This document shows, one piece after another, positions 9,153-18,983 of a stretch of 64,000 nucleotides of DNA. Position numbers and translations under genes: made by a program. Numbering within the stretch: position 1 is the stretch's first letter; each line of letters begins with the position of its first letter. The notes beneath the pieces are model-generated. The model was not told where the DNA came from. It ran no database searches and was given only the letters and a program-made list of their open reading frames with translations. The stretch comes from Commensalibacter communis (GTDB taxonomy: Bacteria > Pseudomonadota > Alphaproteobacteria > Acetobacterales > Acetobacteraceae), in contig NZ_CAMXCM010000001.1 in NCBI RefSeq assembly GCF_947179015.1, positions 855,387 to 919,386 of the forward strand, in the 5' to 3' direction.

Positions 9153-9923
9153 TTAGATACTCTCCAAGCCTTCTTTACCTTTAAGGGATTCAATATTTGA
9201 TTCTGGTATAATTTTTAAACGACGTGCCACTTCTTGATAGGCTTCTTCAACTTTACCTAAATCTCGACGGAAACGATCTTTGTCCAGTTTTTCGCCGCTT
9301 TCAATATCCCAAAAGCGACAATTATCGGGGGAAATTTCGTCAGCCAAAACGATGTGAGATTCATCATCTTTCCAAAATCTGCCAAATTCCAGTTTGAAAT
9401 CAATCAATTTGATACCAACACCAAGAAGTAACCCACTTAAGAAATCATTAATTCTGAGTGTATAAGTAACGATTTCATCCATTTCTTGAACGGTTGCCCA
9501 ATTAAATGCCGTGATGTAATCTTCTAATACCAACGGATCATTAAGATCGTCATTTTTAAGGTAATATTCTACCAAAGGACGTGGTAAACGTAGCCCCTCT
9601 TCTAATCCCAAACGTTTAACAATACTGCCAGCAGCAACGTTCCGAACAACGATTTCCAGAGGAATAATCTCAACCGCTTTGACCAACTGTTCGCGCATAT
9701 TTAAACGACGAACAAAGTGGGTCGGAATGCCAATATCTTCGATTTGTGTCATTAAATATTCGCTGATGCGATTATTTAAAACACCTTTTCCTGTAATAGT
9801 TCCTTTTTTGGCACCATTTCCAGCAGTGGCATCATCTTTGAAATATTGAACAATTGTTCCAGGTTCTGGCCCCTCATAGAGGATTTTTGCCTTACCTTCA
9901 TAAATTTGTCGACGGCGGGTCAT
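9153..9923 (-). CDS. purC: Phosphoribosylaminoimidazole-succinocarboxamide synthase
   Basis: A 256-residue SAICAR synthetase that ligates aspartate to CAIR with ATP, the step before PurB. N-terminal [12 protein letters not shown] is the ATP-binding signature of the family; [14 protein letters not shown] and [14 protein letters not shown] are the other diagnostic segments. The start is supported by AAGGGA before ATG. It heads the purC-purS-x-purQ-purL-bolA-grxD transcript, downstream of purB across 133 bp that contains a hairpin and an inverted repeat. Confidence 0.97.
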   Translation of the reverse strand: MTRRRQIYEGKAKILYEGPEPGTIVQYFKDDATAGNGAKKGTITGKGVLNNRISEYLMTQIEDIGIPTHFVRRLNMREQLVKAVEIIPLEIVVRNVAAGSIVKRLGLEEGLRLPRPLVEYYLKNDDLNDPLVLEDYITAFNWATVQEMDEIVTYTLRINDFLSGLLLGVGIKLIDFKLEFGRFWKDDESHIVLADEISPDNCRFWDIESGEKLDKDRFRRDLGKVEEAYQEVARRLKIIPESNIESLKGKEGLESI

Positions 9924-9959
9924 AATCGTCCCTTAATATATCGTAATAAAGTTGTAACA

Positions 9960-9998
9960 ATTAAATAATATCAAACGGAATATGTTCTATTATTTAAT
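9960..9998. repeat. 11-bp inverted repeat upstream of purC
   Basis: The arms 9960-9970 and 9988-9998 are exact reverse complements (left arm ATTAAATAATA) separated by 17 bases. It lies 37-75 bases upstream of the purC start and could be an operator or an AT-rich leader hairpin. No known purine regulator site was recognised. Confidence 0.4.
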
Positions 9999-10020
9999 AT
10001 CATAGATATCATATTGACAG

Positions 10021-10043
10021 AATAGCTTGATTTACAAGCTATT
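10021..10043 (-). terminator. Hairpin between purB and purC
   Basis: Arms AATAGCTTG (10021-10029) and CAAGCTATT (10035-10043) pair over 9 bp with a five-base loop, starting 14 bases past the purB stop on the minus strand. The minus-strand transcript has no clear U-run after the stem, so it may only attenuate or stabilise the end of the purB message. Confidence 0.45.
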
Positions 10044-10056
10044 TTATCAAAGATAA

Positions 10057-11412
10057 TTAATTCTGTGAGCCAGGACCAGCTTCACCAAATACATTTTGAT
10101 AAATGTGATCCAGGTTTTGAACATGCATACTGCCGTCCATAGCTTTGTCTAAGATCGAAGAATCTATGCGACCCATAATTTCTGGATCGTTTTCTAAGTT
10201 CTCTCTAAAGCTTTTACCTTCAGGTTTACCCAGTTTTGTCCAAGTTTCCATCGCAGAACGTTGCACGATGCGATAAGATTGTTCTCTTGATAATCCAGCA
10301 CGGGCAAGTGCTAGCAATACTTCACCAGAATGAACAACACCACCAAGGCTTTCGATATTTTCTTGCATACGTTCTGGATAAACAACCATTTTTTCAATAA
10401 CGCTGGCTAATCTGTTTAAAGCGAAATCAAGCGTAATCGTGCCATCAGGACAAATCATTCGTTCTACGGAAGAATGACTAATATCGCGTTCATGCCATAA
10501 AGCAACATTTTCCATCGCAGGAACGACGTGTGAGCGGACAATACGAGCCAAGCCTGTTAAATTTTCTGTCAATACTGGATTGCGTTTATGTGGCATTGCA
10601 GAAGATCCCTTTTGATCGGGATGGAAATATTCTTCTGCTTCACGAACTTCAGAGCGTTGAAGATGTCTGATTTCGATTGCTAAACGTTCAATAGAACTGG
10701 CGATGACGCCTAATGTCGCAAAGAAAGCTGCATGACGATCACGAGGAATAACTTGGGTTGATACAGGTTCTGCGCTTAGACCAAGTTTCTTGGCAACATA
10801 AGTTTCAATTCTTGGATCAATGTGAGCGTAAGTTCCGACAGCACCAGAAATAGCACAAGTCGCAATTTCTTGACGAGCTTGTAATAAACGAGCTTTGTTG
10901 CGCGCAAATTCTGCGTAATATCCAGCCAATTTCAAACCAAAAGTCACAGGCTCTGCATGAATAGCGTGGCTACGTCCAATGGTTAACGTATATTTATGTT
11001 CGAAAGCACGATTTTTTAATGCTTCTAACACTCTATCCAAATCTTCTAATAAAATATCAGCAGCTTGTGTTAATTGCACGGATAGACATGTATCTAACAC
11101 GTCAGATGAAGTCATGCCCATATGGACAAAACGACTATCTTCGCCAATATTTTCAGCAAGCCATGTTAAAAATGCAATAACATCATGACGTACTTTTGCT
11201 TCAATTGCGTCAATCTTAGCAACATCGTCAGCATTAAACTTAGCCATGGCTTTATCGCCATTTTCACGAATGTTTTTTGCTGATTCTTTAGGGATAAAGT
11301 CATATTTAGCCATGGCTTCACAGGCTAGTGCTTCGATTTCAAACCAAATACGATAACGATTTTCAGGTGCCCAAATCGCAGTCATTATAGGGCGGCTATA
11401 ACGCGGTATCAT
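10057..11412 (-). CDS. purB: Adenylosuccinate lyase
   Basis: A 451-residue member of the fumarase/aspartase superfamily that cleaves SAICAR to AICAR and adenylosuccinate to AMP, releasing fumarate. Family features are N-terminal MIPRYSRPIMTAIW, MGMTSSDVLDT, the catalytic-histidine segment GRSHAIHAEPVTFG and the mobile signature loop GSSAMPHKRNP. It is just upstream of purC on the same strand, with a hairpin between them, so it may be a separate transcript or read through. Confidence 0.97.
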   Translation of the reverse strand: MIPRYSRPIMTAIWAPENRYRIWFEIEALACEAMAKYDFIPKESAKNIRENGDKAMAKFNADDVAKIDAIEAKVRHDVIAFLTWLAENIGEDSRFVHMGMTSSDVLDTCLSVQLTQAADILLEDLDRVLEALKNRAFEHKYTLTIGRSHAIHAEPVTFGLKLAGYYAEFARNKARLLQARQEIATCAISGAVGTYAHIDPRIETYVAKKLGLSAEPVSTQVIPRDRHAAFFATLGVIASSIERLAIEIRHLQRSEVREAEEYFHPDQKGSSAMPHKRNPVLTENLTGLARIVRSHVVPAMENVALWHERDISHSSVERMICPDGTITLDFALNRLASVIEKMVVYPERMQENIESLGGVVHSGEVLLALARAGLSREQSYRIVQRSAMETWTKLGKPEGKSFRENLENDPEIMGRIDSSILDKAMDGSMHVQNLDHIYQNVFGEAGPGSQN

Positions 11413-11657
11413 CCCCGTCGTTCCTTTCTATGTCGATAGCTTAAAAAAAGGTTATATCACAATTTTTATAGCTTTCATCCAGAAATTTATATTTCAATCA
11501 ATAAATATTTATGGGATAAAATTTAACAATCTTTCCTATACTTATTTTAACCATGATTTTAAAATAGTATAATCTGGACAACCTACAGGTCATATCATCA
11601 TTTGTGGCACGAAGCATTTACGATCGTTATTCATTTCCATCTAGGCTGATTTTCTAA

Positions 11658-13667
11658 ATGAACATTTCAACATTAAAGTCTTTTTTTAATTTTACCACTG
11701 TTTTGAGCGTATTTTCAATTGCTATGGTTGGATGCAGCAGCAGTGATCCTGTTAAATCTCAACCTGCGACACAACCTCAGGACACTCCTTCTTTATATTC
11801 TAAAATCCCACAAGCATTTTCAGTTAAAAGTGGAACTGCTGGTCTTGGTTTGGCTGCTGATGCGACGGTGCAGGAAAAGATTAATTTATACTTACAACTT
11901 TTGCAACCTAATGGTGGAGATGCCGAAACTTATGCTCAATTTATGAGCAAAAACCCAACCTGGCCGAATCAACCAATCTTTTCAAAAAGAATGCAACAAG
12001 CATTACTAACAGAAACAGATAAAAATATTATAGATCAAATTTGTCAAAATCAGTCCATTACGACCGCAGATGCGCTGAGTTTTTGTGCTCAACAATCGAA
12101 AATAAGCAGTCATCTTATTCAACAAGCAAAATATGCTTGGACACATACCATTACTAAAACGACTGATGCACAAACTGTAGCGTCTGTTTTTTCAAGTCAT
12201 TTTACAGCCCAAGACCAATGGGAAAGATTTAATATGCTTGAATCTCGAGGCCTTTTATCCGCAGCATCGCAACAAATACAGTATTTACAACCATCCGAAC
12301 AAAAAATCGCCTCAGCCATATTGTCTTTACGTAGACAACAACCCACAGCCGAAAATCTGATATCTACCTTAAGCGCTTCCGAATTAAAAAGCCCTGGTTT
12401 AGTTTATGCGCGATTGCGTTGGTTAAGAACTCAAAATCGAAATGATGAAGCTGCAAAATTATGGCAAGATGTAGGGTTACAAGTTGAACGTAATTCCGAT
12501 CAGAAGCGTTTTTGGATTGAGAGAAATAGTTTAATTCACTCTTTGCTGGATAATGGTGATAATAAAACCGCCTATGCTCTGGCATCCGTTGATGCATGTA
12601 ATAATAATAGCTGTGAGTATGATTCAACGTTTTTAGCAGCCTGGATCGCGTTAAGAAAATTAAATAAAGCTTCAGAATCAGTTGGTTATTTCAAGAAGTT
12701 AACACAGGCAAGTTCTGTTATTACGACCAGTCGAGGTTACTATTGGTTGGGTCGTGCTTATCAAGATATGAATAATGCATCCTCAGCAAAGCAAACTTGG
12801 CAGCAAGCAGCGCAATATCCAACCACTTTTTATGGCCAGATGGCGATTGCAGAGCTTGAAAATATTCATAATGGAAGTGTGATTTTAAATCCGTCCTTGA
12901 TCTCTAACGCGATTACCAAATATCTATCAACTATAAAAGAGCCTTCATGGTCTTCGTCAGAGTTAAACTCTTTTAAAAACAATGAATTAATTAGAGCTGC
13001 TCAGATATTAGTTGAACAAAATGATTTGGCTCATGCACGGCCATTTATGCTCGCGCAAAACAAAATAAGTTCTTCAACGGTAGAACAAGCTATGAATGCC
13101 CGCATCTCTAATCAAATGGGTTTAGCCGATGATGCCGTAACAATAGCACGTTATTCAGGAGCCAAAGGGGTTGTTCTATTAAAAGATGGCTGGCCCCGTC
13201 CCTATACTATTCCAGCCTCAAGCCTGCCGTCAGGACTAGAGCTGGGTGTGATGAGACAAGAGAGCAGTTTTAATCCTGTTATCGTCAGCCCATCGAATGC
13301 TTATGGTTTAATGCAACTATTGCCTTCAACAGCCAGAGAAGTTGCAGTGCAAATCGGTTTACCAGCCAAAATGGGGGCACCCGGTAATTTAGTCGTGCCA
13401 GACAATAATATTAAATTAGGAACTGCTTATTTAGAAAAGTTACTAGTTCGTTTTAATAATGTCATTCCTTATGCTGTTGCTGGATATAATGGTGGGCCTA
13501 ATCGTGTAAAACAATGGATTGCTCAATATGGTGACCCCGCCAGTAATCCTGATGCACAAAATCAATTAATTGATTGGATAGAGCAAATTCCTTATACTGA
13601 AACAAGAAATTACGTGCAAAGAGTGATCGAAAATACCATTATTTATCAAACCAAAATTAATCAGTAA
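11658..13667 (+). CDS. slt: Soluble-type lytic murein transglycosylase, predicted lipoprotein
   Basis: A 669-residue Slt-like enzyme that cleaves peptidoglycan with 1,6-anhydro product formation. Residues 1-26 are a lipoprotein signal ending in the lipobox AMVGC (Cys26), so it is probably membrane-anchored in the periplasm. A long helical superhelix domain (about 60-500) precedes the catalytic SLT domain: LGVMRQESSFNP with Glu535 as the predicted acid, then YGLMQLLPSTA and AVAGYNGGPNRVKQW. It precedes the CinA-type gene by 29 bp in the same direction. The family symbol is used loosely, because several slt paralogues may exist. Confidence 0.9.
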   Translation: MNISTLKSFFNFTTVLSVFSIAMVGCSSSDPVKSQPATQPQDTPSLYSKIPQAFSVKSGTAGLGLAADATVQEKINLYLQLLQPNGGDAETYAQFMSKNPTWPNQPIFSKRMQQALLTETDKNIIDQICQNQSITTADALSFCAQQSKISSHLIQQAKYAWTHTITKTTDAQTVASVFSSHFTAQDQWERFNMLESRGLLSAASQQIQYLQPSEQKIASAILSLRRQQPTAENLISTLSASELKSPGLVYARLRWLRTQNRNDEAAKLWQDVGLQVERNSDQKRFWIERNSLIHSLLDNGDNKTAYALASVDACNNNSCEYDSTFLAAWIALRKLNKASESVGYFKKLTQASSVITTSRGYYWLGRAYQDMNNASSAKQTWQQAAQYPTTFYGQMAIAELENIHNGSVILNPSLISNAITKYLSTIKEPSWSSSELNSFKNNELIRAAQILVEQNDLAHARPFMLAQNKISSSTVEQAMNARISNQMGLADDAVTIARYSGAKGVVLLKDGWPRPYTIPASSLPSGLELGVMRQESSFNPVIVSPSNAYGLMQLLPSTAREVAVQIGLPAKMGAPGNLVVPDNNIKLGTAYLEKLLVRFNNVIPYAVAGYNGGPNRVKQWIAQYGDPASNPDAQNQLIDWIEQIPYTETRNYVQRVIENTIIYQTKINQ

Positions 13668-13696
13668 AAATATGTAATATCAAGAGGATAAACATT

Positions 13697-14194
13697 ATGA
13701 ATAATGATTATTTAAAGCATCAATTATCCTCTTTATGCTCTGAATTTGCACTTTTCTGCCTAAAATCTAACCTAAAATTAGTCACAGCAGAAAGTTGCAC
13801 TGCGGGTTTAATGAGCGGTTATTTAACAGATTTACCAGGATCCTCTGCTTATATAGAAGGTGGTTTTGTTACCTATTCCAACGAGATGAAAGCAGCTATT
13901 TTAGGTGTCAAACAAGAAAGTTTGGAAAAATTTGGTGCAGTCAGTGAACCAGTCGCTCTTGAAATGGTAATAGGAGCGTTGCGAAAGGCTCCGATGGCCA
14001 ATATCGCTGTAGCGGTTACTGGTTTTGCTGGACCTGATCCTTCTGGTAACAGTAATATTGGGCTTGTATGGATAGCATTACAGAAAGATAAACAACAAGC
14101 CACTGCTCATCAATATCATTTTTCTGGAAATAGAGATGAGATAAGGCTGAAGACAATTATCCAGGCTATAAAATTAATGTTACGTTTGTTCTAA
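13697..14194 (+). CDS. pncC: CinA C-terminal domain nicotinamide-nucleotide amidohydrolase
   Basis: A 165-residue stand-alone CinA C-terminal domain protein, predicted to deamidate nicotinamide mononucleotide to nicotinate mononucleotide in pyridine nucleotide recycling. Signatures are TAESCTAGLMSGYLTD (catalytic Ser region), GGFVTYSNEMK and VAVTGFAGPD. The N-terminal MoCF-like domain of full-length CinA is absent, as is common for PncC. SD-like AGAGGA precedes the ATG. A strong hairpin terminator follows immediately. Confidence 0.9.
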   Translation: MNNDYLKHQLSSLCSEFALFCLKSNLKLVTAESCTAGLMSGYLTDLPGSSAYIEGGFVTYSNEMKAAILGVKQESLEKFGAVSEPVALEMVIGALRKAPMANIAVAVTGFAGPDPSGNSNIGLVWIALQKDKQQATAHQYHFSGNRDEIRLKTIIQAIKLMLRLF

Positions 14195-14205
14195 TGATAA
14201 ATAAC

Positions 14206-14245
14206 AAGGCCTCTTCATCATTAAGATAAAGAGGCCTTTCTTATT
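14206..14245. terminator. Bidirectional intrinsic terminator between pncC and an exported-protein gene
   Basis: Arms AAGGCCTCTT (14206-14215) and AAGAGGCCTT (14229-14238) form a 10-bp GC-containing stem with a 13-base loop, followed by a T-rich tail. The two flanking genes converge on it, so it can serve both strands. Confidence 0.85.
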
Positions 14246-14261
14246 ATAGTTTTAGTAACAA

Positions 14262-14747
14262 TTAATATTGTGCAGGAGGCATGTTATTTGGATTTACTGC
14301 ACCTGGTGCTGCTGGAGGAGCAACTGTATTTCCTGTGCCTGGTGCAACAACAACGCGGCCATTATTCACACGTGTTGCATCTTGCAAACTGTCGCCGTTC
14401 AATGTTCTTGTAGTTTGATTGCCTGACAATGGCACTCTTGCGCTTGGAGGTAATTGCATTTCTGGATTTGGAACAACTTGTTGAACAGCACTAGGATTAC
14501 CGCCGTTATTTACTGTTTGGACTGCTTGTAAGCTACGTGCATTCAAATCAGCTGTTTCTTGGTCACCTTGCATAGCTTGTTGGTTAGCACCATTTTTTTT
14601 GTTATGTTTTGTAACTTTTTTGCTATGACGATGCCCTTTGTAGTATTTATGAGCGTCTTGATGCTGAGCTGTCGCAGCCATTGCAATATTTGGAACAGCA
14701 AATGCCAATGCTGCAGCAAAAAGGGATAGTTTGAAACTAGAATTCAT
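14262..14747 (-). CDS. Exported His/Lys-rich and Asn/Pro-rich repeat protein, function unknown
   Basis: A 161-residue protein not assigned to a family. A signal peptide (AMA-A, about residue 24) precedes a His/Lys-rich segment (about 30-52, with HKYYKGHRHSKK), then a disordered Gln/Asn/Pro-rich tail. Two imperfect copies of a motif of the form LN-x2-SLQ-x4-VNNG are visible (about 69-83 and 114-128). A 5' leader hairpin (arms AATATTAA at 14764-14771 and TTAATATT at 14778-14785) lies just upstream of the GAGG ribosome-binding site. Low complexity points to a periplasmic or surface role; nothing more can be claimed. Confidence 0.6.
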   Translation of the reverse strand: MNSSFKLSLFAAALAFAVPNIAMAATAQHQDAHKYYKGHRHSKKVTKHNKKNGANQQAMQGDQETADLNARSLQAVQTVNNGGNPSAVQQVVPNPEMQLPPSARVPLSGNQTTRTLNGDSLQDATRVNNGRVVVAPGTGNTVAPPAAPGAVNPNNMPPAQY

Positions 14748-14907
14748 AATTAACCTCTTACTTAATATTAAGAAAAATTAATATTATAAAATGATATATA
14801 CCAATTTATTCTATTGTTGAACAAAAAACGATTGTTACAGATGTAGTTATAACACTAAAAAATTACAAGTAGGTAGCTGAATATTTACCAAATATATTTT
14901 TTATGTA

Positions 14908-15360
14908 TTACTGTGCCTTTTTGTAACTGTCAGCATAACAGAAATCAGCTCTTTTGACAAACGCAGTCACCATTTTTTGTACAGCTTCATTGAAAACAAG
15001 TCCCATCGCCTTTTGCATGATTTTGGATCTAAATTCAAAGTCCACAAAAAAATCAATCATACATCCCTGTGGATCTGGTAAAAACAGCCATTGATTGCTT
15101 AAATATTTTAATGGTCCACGATCATATGTAACAACGATCTTATTTTCTTCTCTGAATAAATCCACACGACTGCCGAATACCTCTTTGAATGGACCAAATC
15201 CTACTTTTAGATCGGCTAATAACAATCCTTTATCTTTATAACGAATACTGGCACCTGTACACCAAGGTAGGAATTCGGGATATAAATCAACTGCTGCAAC
15301 CAAATCAAACATTTGTTCAGGACTATAAGTTATAATACGTTTTTCAGCATGAGTAGGCAT
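14908..15360 (-). CDS. RatA/Coq10-like START-domain protein
   Basis: A 150-residue SRPBCC (START-like) protein of the RatA/Coq10 group. The N-terminal TYSPEQMFDLVAAVDLYPEFLPWC is the group's hallmark, followed by a beta-rich body and a C-terminal helix (FNEAVQKMVTAFVKRAD). Coq10 proteins bind ubiquinone and assist respiration; E. coli RatA was described as a ribosome-associating toxin, which is not assumed here. It follows lipA by 31 bp on the same strand, and lipA-coq10-like adjacency is common in alphaproteobacteria. Confidence 0.88.
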   Translation of the reverse strand: MPTHAEKRIITYSPEQMFDLVAAVDLYPEFLPWCTGASIRYKDKGLLLADLKVGFGPFKEVFGSRVDLFREENKIVVTYDRGPLKYLSNQWLFLPDPQGCMIDFFVDFEFRSKIMQKAMGLVFNEAVQKMVTAFVKRADFCYADSYKKAQ

Positions 15361-15391
15361 ATAAATTCTTCTTTAACTTTTTTTAATAATT

Positions 15392-16327
15392 CTAATTTGA
15401 TAAATGCGTTGATTGTCGTTTGATTTGTAAAATTTTAAAGTCTTCATCAGCGTGATAAGATGAACGTGTTAACGGCGAAGAGCTTACCATCAAAAATCCT
15501 TTTGATTTCGCAATATGACTAAATTCTTCAAATTCATCTGGAGTAATATATTGTTTTACTTCTGCATGTTTCAATGTTGGACGTAAATATTGCCCCAGAG
15601 TTAAAAAATCTACCTGTGCACAACGTAAATCATCCATAACTTGCAGAATTTCTTCTTTACTTTCTCCTAATCCCAACATCATCCCCGATTTTGTGAAAAC
15701 ATTTGGTTGGTACTGTTTCATTTCATATAGAATTCGCAATGATTGAAAATACCGCGCACCAGGACGAATGGACGGGTATAATCTAGGAACTGTTTCCATA
15801 TTGTGATTAAATACATCTGGCTGAGCAGAAGAAATTGTTATTAACGCCCCTTCTTTTCTTAAAAAATCTGGCGTTAAAATTTCGATTGTAATAGATGGTG
15901 ATAGTTTTCTAATTTCGTTAATCACATTTGCAAAATGCTGTGCGCCACCATCTTTTAAGTCGTCTCTATCAACAGAAGTAATTACAACATGGCGAAGATT
16001 TAACTTCTTTACCATTAAGGCGGTACGAATTGGCTCCTCTAAATCGACAGGAGAAGGCTTTCCTGTCGCCACGTTGCAAAACGCGCAAGCTCTGGTACAA
16101 ATACTGCCCAATATCATGATGGTTGCATGACGTTTAGTCCAACACTCACCAATATTGGGACATGCGGCTTCTGTGCAAACTGTATTAAGTTGATGTTTTT
16201 TTACTAAATCATCTGTTTCATTAAAAACAGATGATTGACTTACTTTAACTTTTATCCAGCTTGGTTTGGGTAAAAGAGTTGCCGATTGTTTTCGTTCATG
16301 TTGCACAAGAATTCGTCTGAACGTCAT
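15392..16327 (-). CDS. lipA: Lipoyl synthase
   Basis: A 311-residue radical-SAM enzyme that inserts two sulfurs into protein-bound octanoyl groups. The auxiliary cluster ligands are in [12 protein letters not shown] (C-x4-C-x5-C), and the radical-SAM cluster ligands in CTRACAFC (C-x3-C-x2-C). [15 protein letters not shown] and [13 protein letters not shown] are family segments, and the C-terminal RSSYHADED region carries the conserved serine. SD AAGGAAG precedes the ATG. In many relatives lipA sits with pyruvate dehydrogenase genes; here it follows trpC and precedes a ratA-type gene. Confidence 0.97.
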   Translation of the reverse strand: MTFRRILVQHERKQSATLLPKPSWIKVKVSQSSVFNETDDLVKKHQLNTVCTEAACPNIGECWTKRHATIMILGSICTRACAFCNVATGKPSPVDLEEPIRTALMVKKLNLRHVVITSVDRDDLKDGGAQHFANVINEIRKLSPSITIEILTPDFLRKEGALITISSAQPDVFNHNMETVPRLYPSIRPGARYFQSLRILYEMKQYQPNVFTKSGMMLGLGESKEEILQVMDDLRCAQVDFLTLGQYLRPTLKHAEVKQYITPDEFEEFSHIAKSKGFLMVSSSPLTRSSYHADEDFKILQIKRQSTHLSN

Positions 16328-16385
16328 GTATAACTTCCTTGTAAACTATTTTTGGAACTAGTTTACAAATAATATAAAGAACAAT

Positions 16386-17243
16386 TTAGACTAAACCAAG
16401 CAAATTCCTTACTGCTGCTCCTGCATTTTGTTGTGATAATAGACTTTCCCCTACCAATACGGCACTTGCACCCACGGCTTGAACTCTGCGAATATCATCA
16501 AAAGTTTTTAAACCACTTTCTGAAACGATAATGCGATCAGGTGGGACTAATGGGGATAAAGCCTCAGTCACGGCTATATCAGTTTGGAGCGTTCTTAAAT
16601 TTCGATTATTAATACCAATCAAACATACATCCAAGGCTAATGCTCGGTTTAACTCTTCTTCATTATGAACTTCAACCAAAACATCGAGTTCAAGACATTT
16701 TGCTAGCTCAACTAATTCGCTTGCTTCTTGATCCTTTAAGGCAGCCAAAATTAACAAAATACAATCCGCATCAATGACACGGCTTTCATAGACTTGCCAT
16801 GGTTCAAGTATAAAATCTTTGCGTAAAACAGGTAAAGAACAGGCATCCCTGGCGATTTTCAAATCTTCGTTATTACCGTAAAAATAACCAGTTTCTGTTA
16901 ATACAGATAAACAACTTGCGCCTGCATTTTCATATTGTACAGCAATCATCGCTGGGTCATATTCTTGACGGATAACACCAGCTGAAGGAGAAGCTTTTTT
17001 ACATTCAGCGATCAGCCCCATTTGTCCTTTTGCCATTTTTTCTTTTAATACGCGGGCAAATCCACGTGTTGGTGTTTTTTTAGACTTAGCTTCTTCTGCA
17101 ATTTCTTTTAAAGGTTTAATTTTTGCTTTTTGCTCTGTCTCTGCTCTTGTCCTGGCGCAAATTTGAACCAAAACATCTGATAACTCACTTTCAGATTGTA
17201 AAATTGCGTTCAGAACGGGATCGGATTTGGATATGTCATTCAT
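16386..17243 (-). CDS. trpC: Indole-3-glycerol-phosphate synthase
   Basis: A 285-residue TIM-barrel enzyme of tryptophan synthesis that cyclises CdRP to indole-3-glycerol phosphate. IAECKKASPSAGVIR with the catalytic lysine, VLRKDFILEPWQVYESR, the IGINNRNLRTL strand and the C-terminal phosphate loop GASAVLVGESL are all present. It is stand-alone, not fused to PRAI as in enterobacteria. It follows trpGD by 15 bp. Confidence 0.97.
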   Translation of the reverse strand: MNDISKSDPVLNAILQSESELSDVLVQICARTRAETEQKAKIKPLKEIAEEAKSKKTPTRGFARVLKEKMAKGQMGLIAECKKASPSAGVIRQEYDPAMIAVQYENAGASCLSVLTETGYFYGNNEDLKIARDACSLPVLRKDFILEPWQVYESRVIDADCILLILAALKDQEASELVELAKCLELDVLVEVHNEEELNRALALDVCLIGINNRNLRTLQTDIAVTEALSPLVPPDRIIVSESGLKTFDDIRRVQAVGASAVLVGESLLSQQNAGAAVRNLLGLV

Positions 17244-17258
17244 AATAATAACTAATGT

Positions 17259-18944
17259 TTAAATTGAATTTCTTTGCTGAATCTTATGTAATAGCGATAA
17301 AGCAGCACCATTATCAATCGTTTCAGCCGCTTTGGAGACTAACCCTTTTAAGATAGTTGGATCGATTTCTCCATGTGAATTGATTAAAGAATAATCTTTT
17401 ACAATATGTAGTGCAATAGCCGTATTAATCAATACAGTATCACGATAAGCACCCTTTTGACCATTAAATAATGCAAGCATAGAAGCTGCATTTTCTTTTG
17501 GTGAACCCCCTGAAATAGCTGATAAAGGTGCAAGTTGTAAACCAGCAGCCTGTATGTTTTGGGTTGATAAAGTTACAGCAGTAATTTTATTATCTTCCAA
17601 AGCCATTATTTTAGAAGGTCCGGCTAAGGTGATTTCATCTACGCCTTGTTCTTGTTCTTTTTCGTCCAGAAGACCATGAACAACCCATGCTCTTTCAGAC
17701 CCTAAATTTTGAAGAACTTGTGCGAAAGGTGTTAACCATTTGGAATCGTAAACGCCAATCATTTGATATTTTACATTTGCTGGGTTTGATAAAGGACCCA
17801 ACAGGTTAAATATGGTTCGAATACCTAATTCTTTTCGAACGACATTTATTTTATTTAACGCTGGGTGATGCACAAAAGCCGACAGAAAAGAGAGCTTATA
17901 TTCGTCAAGATGTTGTTTTAGGACGGTTAAATCTGTTTGAGGCTTAATATTTAAGGCTCCTAAGACGTCAACTCCACCTGATCTTGAAGATTGAGCACGA
18001 TTGCCATGTTTTGCGACTGAAATACCCATAGCAGCCAGAACAAAGCTGACTGCTGTGGAAATATTTAATGTGCTTTGACCATCTCCACCTGTTCCACATA
18101 CATCCATGGTCAATGGGTCTGATGGTATAATAGGCAACATTTGGTGCCGCATAGATCTTACTGCACCTTCAAGCTCTTCTATCGTGACCCCACGCATGCG
18201 CAATGCCATCAAAAACGCAGCAATCTGAGTATCAGAAACGGCGCCTGATAAAATAGCATCAAAAATCTCTGTTGTTTCACAAAGAGAAAAACTTTCTCCA
18301 TGCAGAGATTTTTGTAAAATCGGTGTAAATAAGAAAGGTAAAGCCTCTTTCTCAATTAAGGCTTTTTTTTTATTCCATTCTTTTGCAGTATCAATAAAGT
18401 TTTGTAAAAGTTCATGTCCTTGTTCGGAAGCAATACTTTCAGGATGAAATTGTACAGCGTGTATCGGCAATTCTTTATGTTGAAAAGCCATTAAAATACG
18501 GTCTTCTGTAAAAGCTGTTGGTAAAAAGCTATCTGGCAATGTATCCATTTGCACTACTAAAGAATGATATCGGGTCACTCTCAAAGGATTTTTTAATCCT
18601 TTAAAAACACCCTCACCCGTGTGAAATATAGGGAATATTTTACCATGTGCAGGATTTTCTTTAACAACTTTTGCACCAAAAGCCTGACCAATCGCTTGAT
18701 GTCCAAGGCATACGCCTAGTATAGGAATAGTTGGTGCAGCTGCTTTAATTAAATCACAACAAATTCCTGCTTCTGAAGGGCTACATGGTCCAGGTGAAAT
18801 AACAATCGCTTCAGGTTTTAATTCAATCGCTTCTTTAACAGTAATCGCATCATTGCGATAAACCTGACACTCATGTCCTAAATCTCCAAAATACTGGACA
18901 AGATTATAGGTAAAACTATCATAATTATCAATAAATAAAATCAT
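17259..18944 (-). CDS. trpGD: Fused anthranilate synthase glutaminase and anthranilate phosphoribosyltransferase
   Basis: A single 561-residue frame with two enzymes. Residues 1 to about 190 are the TrpG glutamine amidotransferase ([14 protein letters not shown], oxyanion GPCSPSEAG, nucleophile Cys79 in GVCLGHQ, His167 and Glu169 in VQFHPES). About 205-561 is TrpD, which transfers phosphoribose to anthranilate (PRPP loop CGTGGDG at 283-289, [18 protein letters not shown], and NLLGPLSNP). Such a G-D fusion is classic in enterobacteria; in alphaproteobacteria I expect separate genes or trpEG fusions. No stop or frameshift lies between the domains. It is between trpE (39 bp) and trpC (15 bp). 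Confidence 0.95.
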   Translation of the reverse strand: MILFIDNYDSFTYNLVQYFGDLGHECQVYRNDAITVKEAIELKPEAIVISPGPCSPSEAGICCDLIKAAAPTIPILGVCLGHQAIGQAFGAKVVKENPAHGKIFPIFHTGEGVFKGLKNPLRVTRYHSLVVQMDTLPDSFLPTAFTEDRILMAFQHKELPIHAVQFHPESIASEQGHELLQNFIDTAKEWNKKKALIEKEALPFLFTPILQKSLHGESFSLCETTEIFDAILSGAVSDTQIAAFLMALRMRGVTIEELEGAVRSMRHQMLPIIPSDPLTMDVCGTGGDGQSTLNISTAVSFVLAAMGISVAKHGNRAQSSRSGGVDVLGALNIKPQTDLTVLKQHLDEYKLSFLSAFVHHPALNKINVVRKELGIRTIFNLLGPLSNPANVKYQMIGVYDSKWLTPFAQVLQNLGSERAWVVHGLLDEKEQEQGVDEITLAGPSKIMALEDNKITAVTLSTQNIQAAGLQLAPLSAISGGSPKENAASMLALFNGQKGAYRDTVLINTAIALHIVKDYSLINSHGEIDPTILKGLVSKAAETIDNGAALSLLHKIQQRNSI

Positions 18945-18983
18945 GTGGCACTGCCAATCAATAAAATCTGCATGTTAAATTAT

